From positions 1,292 through 65,291 of the forward strand of contig JAFDVS010000109.1 of the NCBI GenBank assembly GCA_018268935.1: a stretch of DNA of 64,000 bases, read 5' to 3'. Below are positions 35,572-43,475 of this stretch, one piece after another (position 1 is the first letter of the stretch; each line of letters begins with the position of its first letter). The DNA comes from Acidobacteriota bacterium. GTDB taxonomy: Bacteria; Acidobacteriota; Terriglobia; Bryobacterales; Bryobacteraceae. The notes beneath the pieces are model-generated. The model was not told where the DNA came from and searched no databases. It worked only from the letters and a program-made list of their open reading frames with translations. The position numbers were made by a program, and so were the translations under genes.

Positions 35572-36894
35572 ATGGGCTCAACCAGTGGCAGGCTAGCGCG
35601 GCAGATCGTGAGCGACCTGCGCGCGGCGGGCCAGAGCGCCTACCTGGTGGGAGGATGCGTCCGTGACGAACTGTTGGGCCTCACACCAAAGGATTACGAT
35701 GTAGCCACTAGCGCCCAGCCGGAACAGGTGTTGCAGCTTTTTCCTCACGCGGAGTTAGTGGGAGCGCATTTTGGCGTGATGCTGGTGCGCGGGGGCGGCG
35801 AACAGGTGGAAGTGGCCACTTACCGCTCCGATGGCGTTTATGAAGACGGGCGGCATCCGGAGGCGGTTACGTTCGAGACGGAGCCGAAGCGAGATGCACT
35901 GCGGCGGGACTTCACGATCAACGCCCTGTTTCTGGATCCATTGAGTGGTGAGGTGCTCGATTTCGTGGGGGGCCAGAAGGATCTGCACGAGGGCGTGGTG
36001 CGAGCCATCGGCGACCCGAGGGAGCGTTTTGAGGAAGACCATCTGCGCATGCTGCGGGCGGTGCGGTTTGCGGCGCGGTTCCGTTATCCGATCGAAGCCG
36101 GGACCTATTCCGCGATGCGAGAACTAGCACCGCTGATTCACCGTGTCTCCGCCGAGCGGGTACGCGATGAGTTGTTGCGGATTCTCACCGAAGGCAACGC
36201 GCGGGCAGGATGCGAATTACTGGATGGATGCGGCCTGTTGAAGGAAGTGCTCCCCGAGGTACATGCGTTTCATGGCGTGGAGCAACCTCCGGAGTTTCAT
36301 CCGGAAGGGGATGTGTGGACGCACGTCATGATGATGCTGGAGCAGATGGGTGAGGCGACGCCTTCGCTGGCCTTGGGTGTGCTGCTGCACGATGTGGGTA
36401 AGCCGCCGACATTTCGCGTGGCGGAGCGCATCCGGTTCGATGGGCATGTGGAAGTGGGCGTGGAGATGGCCCGTGGAATTCTGGCGCGATTGCGCTGCTC
36501 AAAGGAGCTGACTTCACGAGTGTGTGCTCTAGTGGAGAACCATATGCGCTTCAAGGATGTCCATCGGATGAAGGCGAGCACGTTGAAACGCTTCCTGCGC
36601 ATGGACGGGTTTGAGGAGCACTTGGCGCTGCACCGGCTGGATTGTCTTTCGAGCAACCGGCAATTGGAGAATTACGAGTATGCGCGGCGGATGTGGGAGT
36701 CGATGCCGGAAGAGGCGTTGCGACCGCCGCGCCTGTTGACCGGAGAGGATCTGATTACGGCCGGGTACGAACCGGGACCATTGTTTTCGCACATGCTGCG
36801 CGCTGTGGAGGATGCGCAGTTGGAAGGCCGAGCTTCCAACAGGGATGAGGCGCTGCGCGTGGCGATGGCCGTGGCGGAGTCGGAAAGGAGTTGA
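35572..36894 (+). CDS. CCA tRNA nucleotidyltransferase / poly(A) polymerase family
   Basis: A 440-residue enzyme that adds or repairs the 3' CCA of tRNA, or adds A residues. The class II nucleotidyltransferase core has GGCVRD (27-32) and the catalytic DYD (41-43), followed by RRDFTINAL and EEDHLRMLRAVRFAARF. An HD domain follows (LGVLLHDVGKPPTF, GHVEVGVEMARGIL, ENHMRFKD). The start is ATG 35572; the open frame extends upstream, but that extension overlaps the divergent permease. With the HD domain it probably is the CCA-adding type, though poly(A) polymerase cannot be excluded. Confidence 0.9.
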   Translation: MGSTSGRLARQIVSDLRAAGQSAYLVGGCVRDELLGLTPKDYDVATSAQPEQVLQLFPHAELVGAHFGVMLVRGGGEQVEVATYRSDGVYEDGRHPEAVTFETEPKRDALRRDFTINALFLDPLSGEVLDFVGGQKDLHEGVVRAIGDPRERFEEDHLRMLRAVRFAARFRYPIEAGTYSAMRELAPLIHRVSAERVRDELLRILTEGNARAGCELLDGCGLLKEVLPEVHAFHGVEQPPEFHPEGDVWTHVMMMLEQMGEATPSLALGVLLHDVGKPPTFRVAERIRFDGHVEVGVEMARGILARLRCSKELTSRVCALVENHMRFKDVHRMKASTLKRFLRMDGFEEHLALHRLDCLSSNRQLENYEYARRMWESMPEEALRPPRLLTGEDLITAGYEPGPLFSHMLRAVEDAQLEGRASNRDEALRVAMAVAESERS

Positions 36895-36897
36895 CTG

Positions 36898-38166
36898 ATG
36901 CGAGTGCTTCTGGCGTTGGTTGCGATGCGGCTGATGGGTGCTCCGGCATTTCCCGGTGCGGAGGGATTCGGGGCTCAGACTCCCGGTGGCCGCGGCGGAG
37001 CGGTGGTGTTCGTCCACAATCTGAACGACGCAGGGCCGGGGAGCCTGCGGGCGGCGGTGGAAACAAAGGGCCCGCGCATCATTGTATTCCGCGTGGCGGG
37101 GATTATCGACCTGAAATCGACGCTGGTGGTGAGTGAGCCGTTTGTTACCATCGCGGGGCAAAGCGCGCCTGGCGGCGGCATCTGTCTGCGTGGCGCCGAT
37201 GTGCGCATCGAGACGCACGACGTGGTTGTGCGCTATCTACGGGTGCGTCCGGGAGACATCGCGGGACGTGAGCGCGATGGGTTGGCGATCGGCGGAGAGA
37301 GCCGCAATGTGATCATCGACCACTGTTCGGTGAGCTGGGGCGTGGATGAGAATCTTTCGCCGAGCGGGGCGATTGCCGATGTCACCGTGCAATGGTCGAT
37401 CATTGCCGAGGGGTTGAATCGCAGCGTGCATCACAAGGGCGCGCACGGCTACGGCACGCTGGCACGGGCGGTGGGAGGAGTCACGTTTCACCATAATCTC
37501 TGGGCCCACAATCAGGGCCGGAATCCGAGGTTGGGGGATAACTACGGCAAGCCGCCGTTTCCGGTTTTCGATGTGCGCAACAACGTTGTTTATAACGCCG
37601 GCGGATCGAACGTGGTGGGGGATGAGTTGACGGTGAACTACGTGGGCAACTATTTCAAGCCCGGCCCGGATACACGGATCCGCAATGGCCTGTTCGGACC
37701 GGCGGAGAAGGCGAAGCCGCGATTCTTTGTACAGGGCAATGTGGTGGAGGGAATGCCGGATCTGATGGCAGATGCAAGGCGGCTGTTTGCCCGGGCGGTG
37801 GAACTCTTGAGTTCGCCGGCGAAGGCCCCGGCAGTGGAGGAGCAGACGGCGCAGCAGGCTTTCGAACTGGTGCTGGCTCGCGCAGGGGCGATATTGCCGA
37901 AGCGCGACTCGGTGGATACGAGGATCGTGGCCGATGTGCGCAGCGGGGGCGGGTCCATCATTGACTCGCAGTGGGAAGTGGGCGGATGGCCGGTGTATGA
38001 GCAGGCACGGCCGCCGAGGGATAGCGACCGCGACGGGATTCCGGATGAGTGGGAAGTGGCGCATAAACTGAATCCGCACAGTACGGCGGATGGGAAGAAG
38101 GACCGGGACGGGGATGGGTATTCGAACCTGGAGGAGTATCTCCATTCGATCTCCGGCCGACTATAG
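36898..38166 (+). CDS. Secreted pectate lyase-like protein with C-terminal calcium-binding repeat
   Basis: A 422-residue protein starting three bases after the CCA enzyme. After a short signal-like N-terminus (MRVLLALVAMRLMGAPA) comes FPGAEGFGAQTPGGRGG, typical of polysaccharide lyase families 1 and 9-like beta-helices in soil bacteria. The right-handed helix shows VTIAGQSAPGGGICLRGADV, NVIIDHCSVSWGVDENLS and FHHNLWAHNQGRNPR. The C-terminus has two DxDxDG-type loops (SDRDGIPDEWEV, DRDGDGYSNLEEYL), as in thrombospondin type 3/dockerin-like repeats. It probably cleaves pectin or a related uronic polymer outside the cell. Confidence 0.88.
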   Translation: MRVLLALVAMRLMGAPAFPGAEGFGAQTPGGRGGAVVFVHNLNDAGPGSLRAAVETKGPRIIVFRVAGIIDLKSTLVVSEPFVTIAGQSAPGGGICLRGADVRIETHDVVVRYLRVRPGDIAGRERDGLAIGGESRNVIIDHCSVSWGVDENLSPSGAIADVTVQWSIIAEGLNRSVHHKGAHGYGTLARAVGGVTFHHNLWAHNQGRNPRLGDNYGKPPFPVFDVRNNVVYNAGGSNVVGDELTVNYVGNYFKPGPDTRIRNGLFGPAEKAKPRFFVQGNVVEGMPDLMADARRLFARAVELLSSPAKAPAVEEQTAQQAFELVLARAGAILPKRDSVDTRIVADVRSGGGSIIDSQWEVGGWPVYEQARPPRDSDRDGIPDEWEVAHKLNPHSTADGKKDRDGDGYSNLEEYLHSISGRL

Positions 38167-38168
38167 AA

Positions 38169-38189
38169 TTCATGATGAACTTCATGATG
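38169..38189. promoter_or_regulatory. Repeat likely to be the VapB operator
   Basis: TTCATGATG occurs twice (38169-38177 and 38181-38189), 12 bases apart, and ATGAA-C-TTCAT (38175-38185) is an inverted repeat across the two copies. The site lies 11 bases before the vapB ATG and next to TATAGAAT, which could be a -10 box. VapB antitoxins usually repress their own operon at such palindromes. Confidence 0.5.
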
Positions 38190-38199
38190 GGGAGAAAAC

Positions 38200-38460
38200 A
38201 TGCCAATCAGCATCAAACATGAAGAGACTGAGGCTCCAGCTCGCCGGCTGGCAGCGCTAACTGGTGAATCCCTGACGACTGTCATTCGGGTCGCTTTGGC
38301 TGAGCGCTACGCCAGGATTCAGCGCGGCAAGCAGGGGCGTGGCACTCTTGCCGACGAATTAATCGCAATCGGGAACCGATGTGCGAACCGGCCCATCATC
38401 TCCACTCTTCAAGATGAGGAAATATTGGGATATGACGAGATAGGGGCGCCTACGCGGTGA
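38200..38460 (+). CDS. vapB: VapB-type antitoxin
   Basis: An 86-residue protein of the Rv0623-like antitoxin family: MPISIKHEETEAPARRLAAL, TGESLTTVIRVALAERYARI and the toxin-binding tail EEILGYDEIGAPTR. The N-terminal half binds operator DNA as a dimer and the tail covers the toxin active site. GGGGAGA precedes the ATG. It overlaps the vapC start by four bases. Confidence 0.92.
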   Translation: MPISIKHEETEAPARRLAALTGESLTTVIRVALAERYARIQRGKQGRGTLADELIAIGNRCANRPIISTLQDEEILGYDEIGAPTR

Positions 38461-38849
38461 CCATCGACACATCGGCAATTCTCGCTATATTGCGGAAGGA
38501 ACCTGAGCAGGCGACGTTTGCCACACTGATCGATGAGGCGGCGCGACGCATCATGTCAGCGGTTTCTGTCCTAAAGTGCGCGATGGTGCTTGTGGGCCGG
38601 CATGGAGAAGACGCTGGATCGGACATGGACCAATTCCTGCGACGCGCGGAAGTAGAGATCATCTCATTCGATGAGGAGCAGTTGTCGATTGCGAGAAGCG
38701 CTTTCCTGCGATTTGGCAAGGGGCGTCATCGGGCGGGCCTGAACTTCGGTGATTGCGCTGCCTACGCTCTGGCGGAATGGAGCGGCGAACCGTTGCTGTT
38801 CAAGGGAGACGTTCTTGCGGCCACCGATGTTGTCCGTGTGGCTTATTGA
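38457..38849 (+). CDS. vapC: VapC-type PIN-domain toxin, catalytic Glu replaced by Lys
   Basis: A 130-residue PIN-domain ribonuclease starting at GTG 38457 inside the antitoxin stop. The family pattern is clear: MTIDTSAILAIL (D4), GLNFGDCAAYALAEW (catalytic Asp) and EPLLFKGDVLAATDVV (last Asp). In close relatives the second acidic position lies in SA-x3-LLEA; here it reads SAVSVLKCAMVL, so the expected Glu is K40 (codon AAG 38574-38576, one transition from GAG). PIN nucleases need this residue to hold Mg2+, so the toxin may be weak or inactive. Both genes are otherwise full length. Confidence 0.9.
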   Translation: MTIDTSAILAILRKEPEQATFATLIDEAARRIMSAVSVLKCAMVLVGRHGEDAGSDMDQFLRRAEVEIISFDEEQLSIARSAFLRFGKGRHRAGLNFGDCAAYALAEWSGEPLLFKGDVLAATDVVRVAY

Positions 38850-40387
38850 ACAGCAAGGGTAACGTCGCGCTGAGCGAGCACTCCGCCGATGTTCACCGTG
38901 AGTGGGATGGCGCTGCCTGCCGGTGCAGCCAGGGGAACAACGGCATTGATCTGCATCAGGCCGGGGGTGACTCCGTAGACCCCACCTTTGTATGTAACCT
39001 GCGCCAGTGCACCGCCGATGGACACGACCACAGGCGCAATAGGCTGCGCGGGGGTAAGTCCGTTCAAACGTCCATCGACACCTGGGGGATCGGTGACGCC
39101 TTCGCCGGTGAGGTAAAGGACGATTGTCTGGCCGCGCGGCACGGGATTCGAGGGTCCGTTATAGCTCAGGTCTTGATTGAGCGCCGCGGCTTGGCCGGTT
39201 CCCGATGAGTTGGCGGTGAAGATGCCTGGTGCGGTCGCGGTGAGGTTCAGGGTGGACTCGGCGGAACGGCGGCCCTGATACTCCACCACTACTTTCGCCG
39301 TGCGCTTGCCTTCGGTGTTGTAGGGGACCACTGCGCTGACGACGCTTTCGAGCGTGTAGATGAGAGGTGCGGGAGTATCGTCGAATAAAACGCGCGTGCC
39401 GGCGAGTGTCGTCATAAGAGCGAGCCCGTCGGCGGTCAGTTGCGCGGTGGCAATCTGCAGTGGACCGAGGCGCTGGCCAAAGATCGCTAATACCGTCCCC
39501 GGAGCCGCGGAGTCGCGGGCAAAACTGGCGGCATTGGTGATGGAGGTAATAACAGGCAACTCGGTGGCAGCTTGTCGAATCACGATGGTTTGATTGGCGA
39601 TGACGATCGCCGCCTGGCGCGCCGCCGTGCTGGTGTTCGCTGCAACACGATAGGTGACCGCGGCGTTGCCCGAACCGGATGCCGGCGAGGTGATGGTGAT
39701 CCAGTTCTGCGAAGCGCTCACCTGCCAGTTGCAGGCGCTGGTCACGGCGATGGCGCCGTTGCCGCCGTCGCCGGGGAAATCAGCCGAGGTGGGATTCACT
39801 GTGACGGTGCAAGGAACACCTTCCTGCGTCAGCGTGAAAGCGCGGCCTCCGGCGGTGATGGTAGCGGTGCGTTGGGAAACGGAGGGGTTGTCGTCGTAGG
39901 AGTATTCGATGGTTCCGTCCCCGTTGCCCGTTGCTCCCGATGTAATGCGCACCCAGTCGGCATTACTGCTGGCGGTCCAAACGCAGTTCGTCGTCACGCG
40001 GATGGTTCCGCGGCCCGCGGTGCGTGGCACCTGGGCGCTGGTGACACTGAGGGAAAACGAGCAACTGGCAGCGGCCTGGGATACGGTGAATCGTGCATTG
40101 CCGACAGTGATTGATCCGTTGCGCACGGAAGCAGTGCGATTCTCGTCGATGCGGTAGCCGATGGTGCCATTTCCCGTTCCGGTGGTACCGAAGGAGATGG
40201 TGAGCCAATCGGGGCTATCGGTGACCGCGGTGCGCGCGCAGGACGAGGCCGATGCGTTGACGGTGAGCGTGCCGATGGTATCCGGACTCGCCGGTACGCT
40301 CCGTGATGTTGGACTCAACGTGAAGGTACAGTTCTGCTGCGCGAAGGCCGGCGCAAGGAAGAGGAGGGCGAGCCACACGATCCCCAT
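38843..40387 (-). CDS. Secreted BACON-repeat protein with Solibacter-type C-terminal domain
   Basis: A 514-residue protein with a signal peptide (MGIVWLALLFLAPAFAQ). Residues about 20-275 hold three BACON-like beta-sandwich repeats, each starting CxF/CxV and containing W-x-I/V-x-I segments (PDWLTISFGTTGTGNGTIGY, ADWVRITSGATGNGDGTIEY, QNWITITSPASGSGNAAVTY). The last 230 residues (ITSITNAASFARDSAAPGTV to VPLAAPAGSAIPLTVNIGGV) match the TIGR03437-type domain known from many Solibacter paralogues. It is probably a surface or extracellular carbohydrate-binding protein. The stop overlaps convergently with vapC by seven bases. Confidence 0.85.
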   Translation of the reverse strand: MGIVWLALLFLAPAFAQQNCTFTLSPTSRSVPASPDTIGTLTVNASASSCARTAVTDSPDWLTISFGTTGTGNGTIGYRIDENRTASVRNGSITVGNARFTVSQAAASCSFSLSVTSAQVPRTAGRGTIRVTTNCVWTASSNADWVRITSGATGNGDGTIEYSYDDNPSVSQRTATITAGGRAFTLTQEGVPCTVTVNPTSADFPGDGGNGAIAVTSACNWQVSASQNWITITSPASGSGNAAVTYRVAANTSTAARQAAIVIANQTIVIRQAATELPVITSITNAASFARDSAAPGTVLAIFGQRLGPLQIATAQLTADGLALMTTLAGTRVLFDDTPAPLIYTLESVVSAVVPYNTEGKRTAKVVVEYQGRRSAESTLNLTATAPGIFTANSSGTGQAAALNQDLSYNGPSNPVPRGQTIVLYLTGEGVTDPPGVDGRLNGLTPAQPIAPVVVSIGGALAQVTYKGGVYGVTPGLMQINAVVPLAAPAGSAIPLTVNIGGVLAQRDVTLAVQ

Positions 40388-40432
40388 GTCTTATGTTACT
40401 CAGCACGGATGCGCGGCTGGCGTAAAGAATTG

Positions 40433-42013
40433 TTAATGATTCGGCGCGCCGCCACGTCCGGCGTTGGGTGTGGCGAGGTTGCGATAGACACGGAACGGCA
40501 TGGCGCCGCCCGTGCCTTTCATGCCCTGGACAGAAACGCGCCAAGTGCCCGGTTCGGGGCTGTCGATGCGGAAGGATTCTTCGGTGGCCGCGGTGTTGTA
40601 CCCGGTGCGATCGCCATAGGAACCGTAATGCCGGCCGGATGGGCTGACCAGGTGCAGATCGAAATCGCGCTCCGCGGTGTCCCAGCCGAGCTTTACTTCA
40701 AGGCTGGCAGTGCGAGCCGGAACGGTGGTGAGCTCACTCCACCAACTGGCCACAGGGACAGACGCTTCCCAAGTCGGGGGAAGAGACGGAGGTGCGCTGC
40801 GCGGAGTGGCCGCGGTGCTGAGGAAACTCGCGGCAGGCGCGGGTTTGGGACCGCTGCAACTGCCGTAAGGCGAGTAATTCGTGGACAGAACGTTGCCGCG
40901 TGCGGGCTTGGCGTCTTCAATGTGAAAGGGAATGCTCTGCGATGAGATGTTGGGGTCGCGAGTGACCTGCACATGCACGTGGGTGCCGAAAGAGTAGCCG
41001 GAGTTGCCGGCAATGGCGAGCGCCTGCCCTGCTTCCACACGATCGCCTGTCTGGACACGGAACGTGCCGCTCTTGAGGTGGGCATAGTGCGAATACTCAC
41101 CGTCATCGTGGCGGATGGTGATGTAGTTGCCGAAGATCCGTTGACGTGGAGTCTGCCCGTAACCCATGTCGCGGGCAAGCACGACGCCGGGACGCATGGC
41201 GACGACACAGCCGCCTGAGCGCGGCGCGATGTCGTAGGCATGCAAGGTGCGGCCCCAATGAGAATAGCCGCCATAGGGAGGCTGGCTGATCATCCATTGT
41301 TCCTGCGGCGGAAACGGCAGCCGGTAGCCGGCGGTGGCGATGAGCAATCGGGCCGGGGCGCTGAGGCCGGTGGCATTCTTCACAAAGACGACATATTCGG
41401 CGGGCGCCAGCACATCCACCAGCACCGACAGGCGTCCGGCAGCCACTGTGCGCGGGAAGAGGTGATAGATGTAGCGCCAGCCGCCTTCGTTCGTGTACTG
41501 GGCGATGTGCACCAGCGATTCGTCGTTGAAGCCGGAGCCCTCAATGGTGACTTCGTTCTTCCCCGCCCCGGCATCGCGCGCAGCGACATTGGAGATGCGA
41601 ATTCCCGGGGCGGCGCCTGGGGCGCCTGTAAGATCGAAAGTGCGCACGGCGAGATCTTTGCCGCCCGAGCGCACACGCACGGTCCACTTGCCCGGCTTCG
41701 AAGCAGCGGCAAATCCGCCGATGGGCAGTTGGCTCAGCAGGCAAAGCGAACGTTCGGCGGGTAGCTGGTCGTAGGGAGTGGAAGCGTAGACGGAACCCGA
41801 AGGATCGATCCATTCCACCTCGAGCGAGTCATTGGAGCGGAGGTGTTCGGCGACGAAGCGGAGGAACACCTGACGAGTGGTAGAGGGGAACGATGTATCC
41901 GTCTTAGTGAGAGCACAGGTCTCCTCACTGGCGGAAGACCCTAGTTGGGCCTGCGATACGGTAGCTCCCTCAACGGCACACACAGTCAACGCTATGAGGA
42001 ACAGCCCACGCAT
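40433..42013 (-). CDS. Secreted M23-family peptidase
   Basis: A 526-residue exported protein (signal MRGLFLIALTVCAVEGA). An IPT/Ig-like middle region (IRISNVAARDAGAGKNEVTI) precedes an M23 domain with HAYDIAPRSGG, a VRTGD-like turn, HYAHLKSGTFRV and the metal-binding GTHVHVQVT. LytM-type enzymes cut peptidoglycan cross-bridges. The first ligand region reads HAYD instead of the common H-x-G-x-D, so activity is likely but not certain. The C-terminal 100 residues (DFDLHLVSPSGRHYGSYGDR, PEPGTWRVSVQGM) look like a pre-peptidase or P-domain-like module. Confidence 0.8.
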   Translation of the reverse strand: MRGLFLIALTVCAVEGATVSQAQLGSSASEETCALTKTDTSFPSTTRQVFLRFVAEHLRSNDSLEVEWIDPSGSVYASTPYDQLPAERSLCLLSQLPIGGFAAASKPGKWTVRVRSGGKDLAVRTFDLTGAPGAAPGIRISNVAARDAGAGKNEVTIEGSGFNDESLVHIAQYTNEGGWRYIYHLFPRTVAAGRLSVLVDVLAPAEYVVFVKNATGLSAPARLLIATAGYRLPFPPQEQWMISQPPYGGYSHWGRTLHAYDIAPRSGGCVVAMRPGVVLARDMGYGQTPRQRIFGNYITIRHDDGEYSHYAHLKSGTFRVQTGDRVEAGQALAIAGNSGYSFGTHVHVQVTRDPNISSQSIPFHIEDAKPARGNVLSTNYSPYGSCSGPKPAPAASFLSTAATPRSAPPSLPPTWEASVPVASWWSELTTVPARTASLEVKLGWDTAERDFDLHLVSPSGRHYGSYGDRTGYNTAATEESFRIDSPEPGTWRVSVQGMKGTGGAMPFRVYRNLATPNAGRGGAPNH

Positions 42014-42041
42014 CGGCAGAACTAGACGTATCGGCAGAAAA

Positions 42042-42062
42042 GGGGCTGAACTTCAGCCCCTC
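42042..42062 (-). terminator. Rho-independent terminator after the DUF1501 gene
   Basis: A perfect 9-bp stem (AGGGGCTGA at 42042-42050, TCAGCCCCT at 42054-42062) with a three-base loop lies five bases past the stop of the minus-strand DUF1501 gene. On the minus strand the stem is followed by TTTTC. It should separate the DUF1549/DUF1501 operon from the M23 peptidase gene. Confidence 0.75.
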
Positions 42063-42067
42063 TTGTT

Positions 42068-43462
42068 TCAAGCGCTCCAGAGTTCTTGGATCGGCCCGTA
42101 GAGGTCCTGGTCCGCGTAGGGGATGTATTCCAGCCCGCGCTGGAACGGATCGTCGTAACGGGTGTTGGTGTAGTTGATCCCCATGGCCGAATAGATGGTG
42201 GCATCGATGTCTTCGACGCGCACTTCACGGTCGCGATACCAGCCGGATTCATTCATCACGGATCCGGTGGGGTCGGTGGCGCCAAGGGCACGGCCGCCCT
42301 TCACGCCGGCGCCGGCGAACATGGCGAACTGCTGCAGGAAATGGTCGCGGCCCCCTTGCGCCGTGAGCTTGCCGGTGGTGCGGCCGAACTCGCCCATCAT
42401 GACGATCAGCGTCTTGTCGAAGAGGCCGTTGGCCTTGAGATCCGTGATGAGTGTGGACAACCCGTTGTCGAGTTGGCCCGCCATGCGTGGCAGGTTGATC
42501 GCATCGTAGATGTTCTGGTGGTGATCCCAGCTTCCGAAGTTAATCTGCACGTAGCGTGTGCCTTGATCGGAGGCCAACACCTTCGATGCGGTGAGGCAGG
42601 CGTTGCCGAAGCCCGAGTTGCCGTAGCGTTGCGATTCCTGGGCCGTGTAGCGGAAGGCTGCGTCCACTTTGGGATTGAACATCATGCCCCTGCCGGACTT
42701 GTAGAAGCCGTCGAAATCCTCCATGTCCTGGTGGTAGGGCGAATTGACACGGTTCACGCCATCGAGCTTGTTGAGCAGTTCCCATTTCTTGTCGAAGCGG
42801 GCCGAGCCATCGGCGTTATTCGTATCCGGGAAGCCGGAAGTGGCGGGGGTGAACTTGACCGGCGCGTACTTCGCGTTCATGTATCCGGAACCGATCATGT
42901 CGTTGGCATTAAGCCCCAGGAAGAAGGGGAAGGTATCGGTAGGCCGGCGCTCGGTCTGTTTATCGGCGGCGATGACGGAGCCGATGTTCGGCGCGATGTC
43001 GCCGAGCGCGGCGGCGGGGGAGCGGGCGATCTGCGTCCAGGCCTGGCCGAGGTTGTGCTGCAAGGCCCACGACCGCACGGAGCGCACGATCGCCATATCA
43101 GGGACTTGCTTGGCCAGGTTGGGCATGATGCCGGTAGGCCAGTCGATGCCGCTGATCTTCTCGGGTGCGAGGCTTGCGGGCGTATCCGGGGATTGCTTGA
43201 AATCGAAGGTATCGGTGTGGGAAATGGCCCCGGTGAGCAGAATGAAGATCACATTCTGCGCTTTATTGAGCAGTTGCGGATTGCCGCGCGCCACGACTCC
43301 GGAGTTCTGCGAGAAGGCGTTGCCCTGCAGGACGTAACCACCTACGCCGGCGCCGGCGAGTTGAAAGAACGCCCGCCGCGAGAGATAGCTCCGTCCGGTG
43401 AGAATCGTGTGCGGATGCGGATGCTTGCGGATGAATTGATTGAATTTGTCTTTACCCTTCAT
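42068..43462 (-). CDS. Tat-exported DUF1501 protein
   Basis: A 464-residue protein from ATG 43462, chosen because GGAGG lies six bases upstream (43468-43472 on the plus strand); the frame runs further up into the neighbouring gene. The N-terminus has a twin-arginine motif (YLSRRAFFQLAGAGVGG). The rest fits DUF1501, a sulfatase/alkaline-phosphatase-like fold: FILLTGAISHTDTFD, FGSWDHHQNIYDAINLPRMA and LIVMMGEFGRTTGKL. DUF1501 genes accompany DUF1549 genes in Planctomycetes and Acidobacteria; the biochemical role is unknown. Confidence 0.92.
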   Translation of the reverse strand: MKGKDKFNQFIRKHPHPHTILTGRSYLSRRAFFQLAGAGVGGYVLQGNAFSQNSGVVARGNPQLLNKAQNVIFILLTGAISHTDTFDFKQSPDTPASLAPEKISGIDWPTGIMPNLAKQVPDMAIVRSVRSWALQHNLGQAWTQIARSPAAALGDIAPNIGSVIAADKQTERRPTDTFPFFLGLNANDMIGSGYMNAKYAPVKFTPATSGFPDTNNADGSARFDKKWELLNKLDGVNRVNSPYHQDMEDFDGFYKSGRGMMFNPKVDAAFRYTAQESQRYGNSGFGNACLTASKVLASDQGTRYVQINFGSWDHHQNIYDAINLPRMAGQLDNGLSTLITDLKANGLFDKTLIVMMGEFGRTTGKLTAQGGRDHFLQQFAMFAGAGVKGGRALGATDPTGSVMNESGWYRDREVRVEDIDATIYSAMGINYTNTRYDDPFQRGLEYIPYADQDLYGPIQELWSA

Positions 43463-43475
43463 GACGTTCCTCCGT

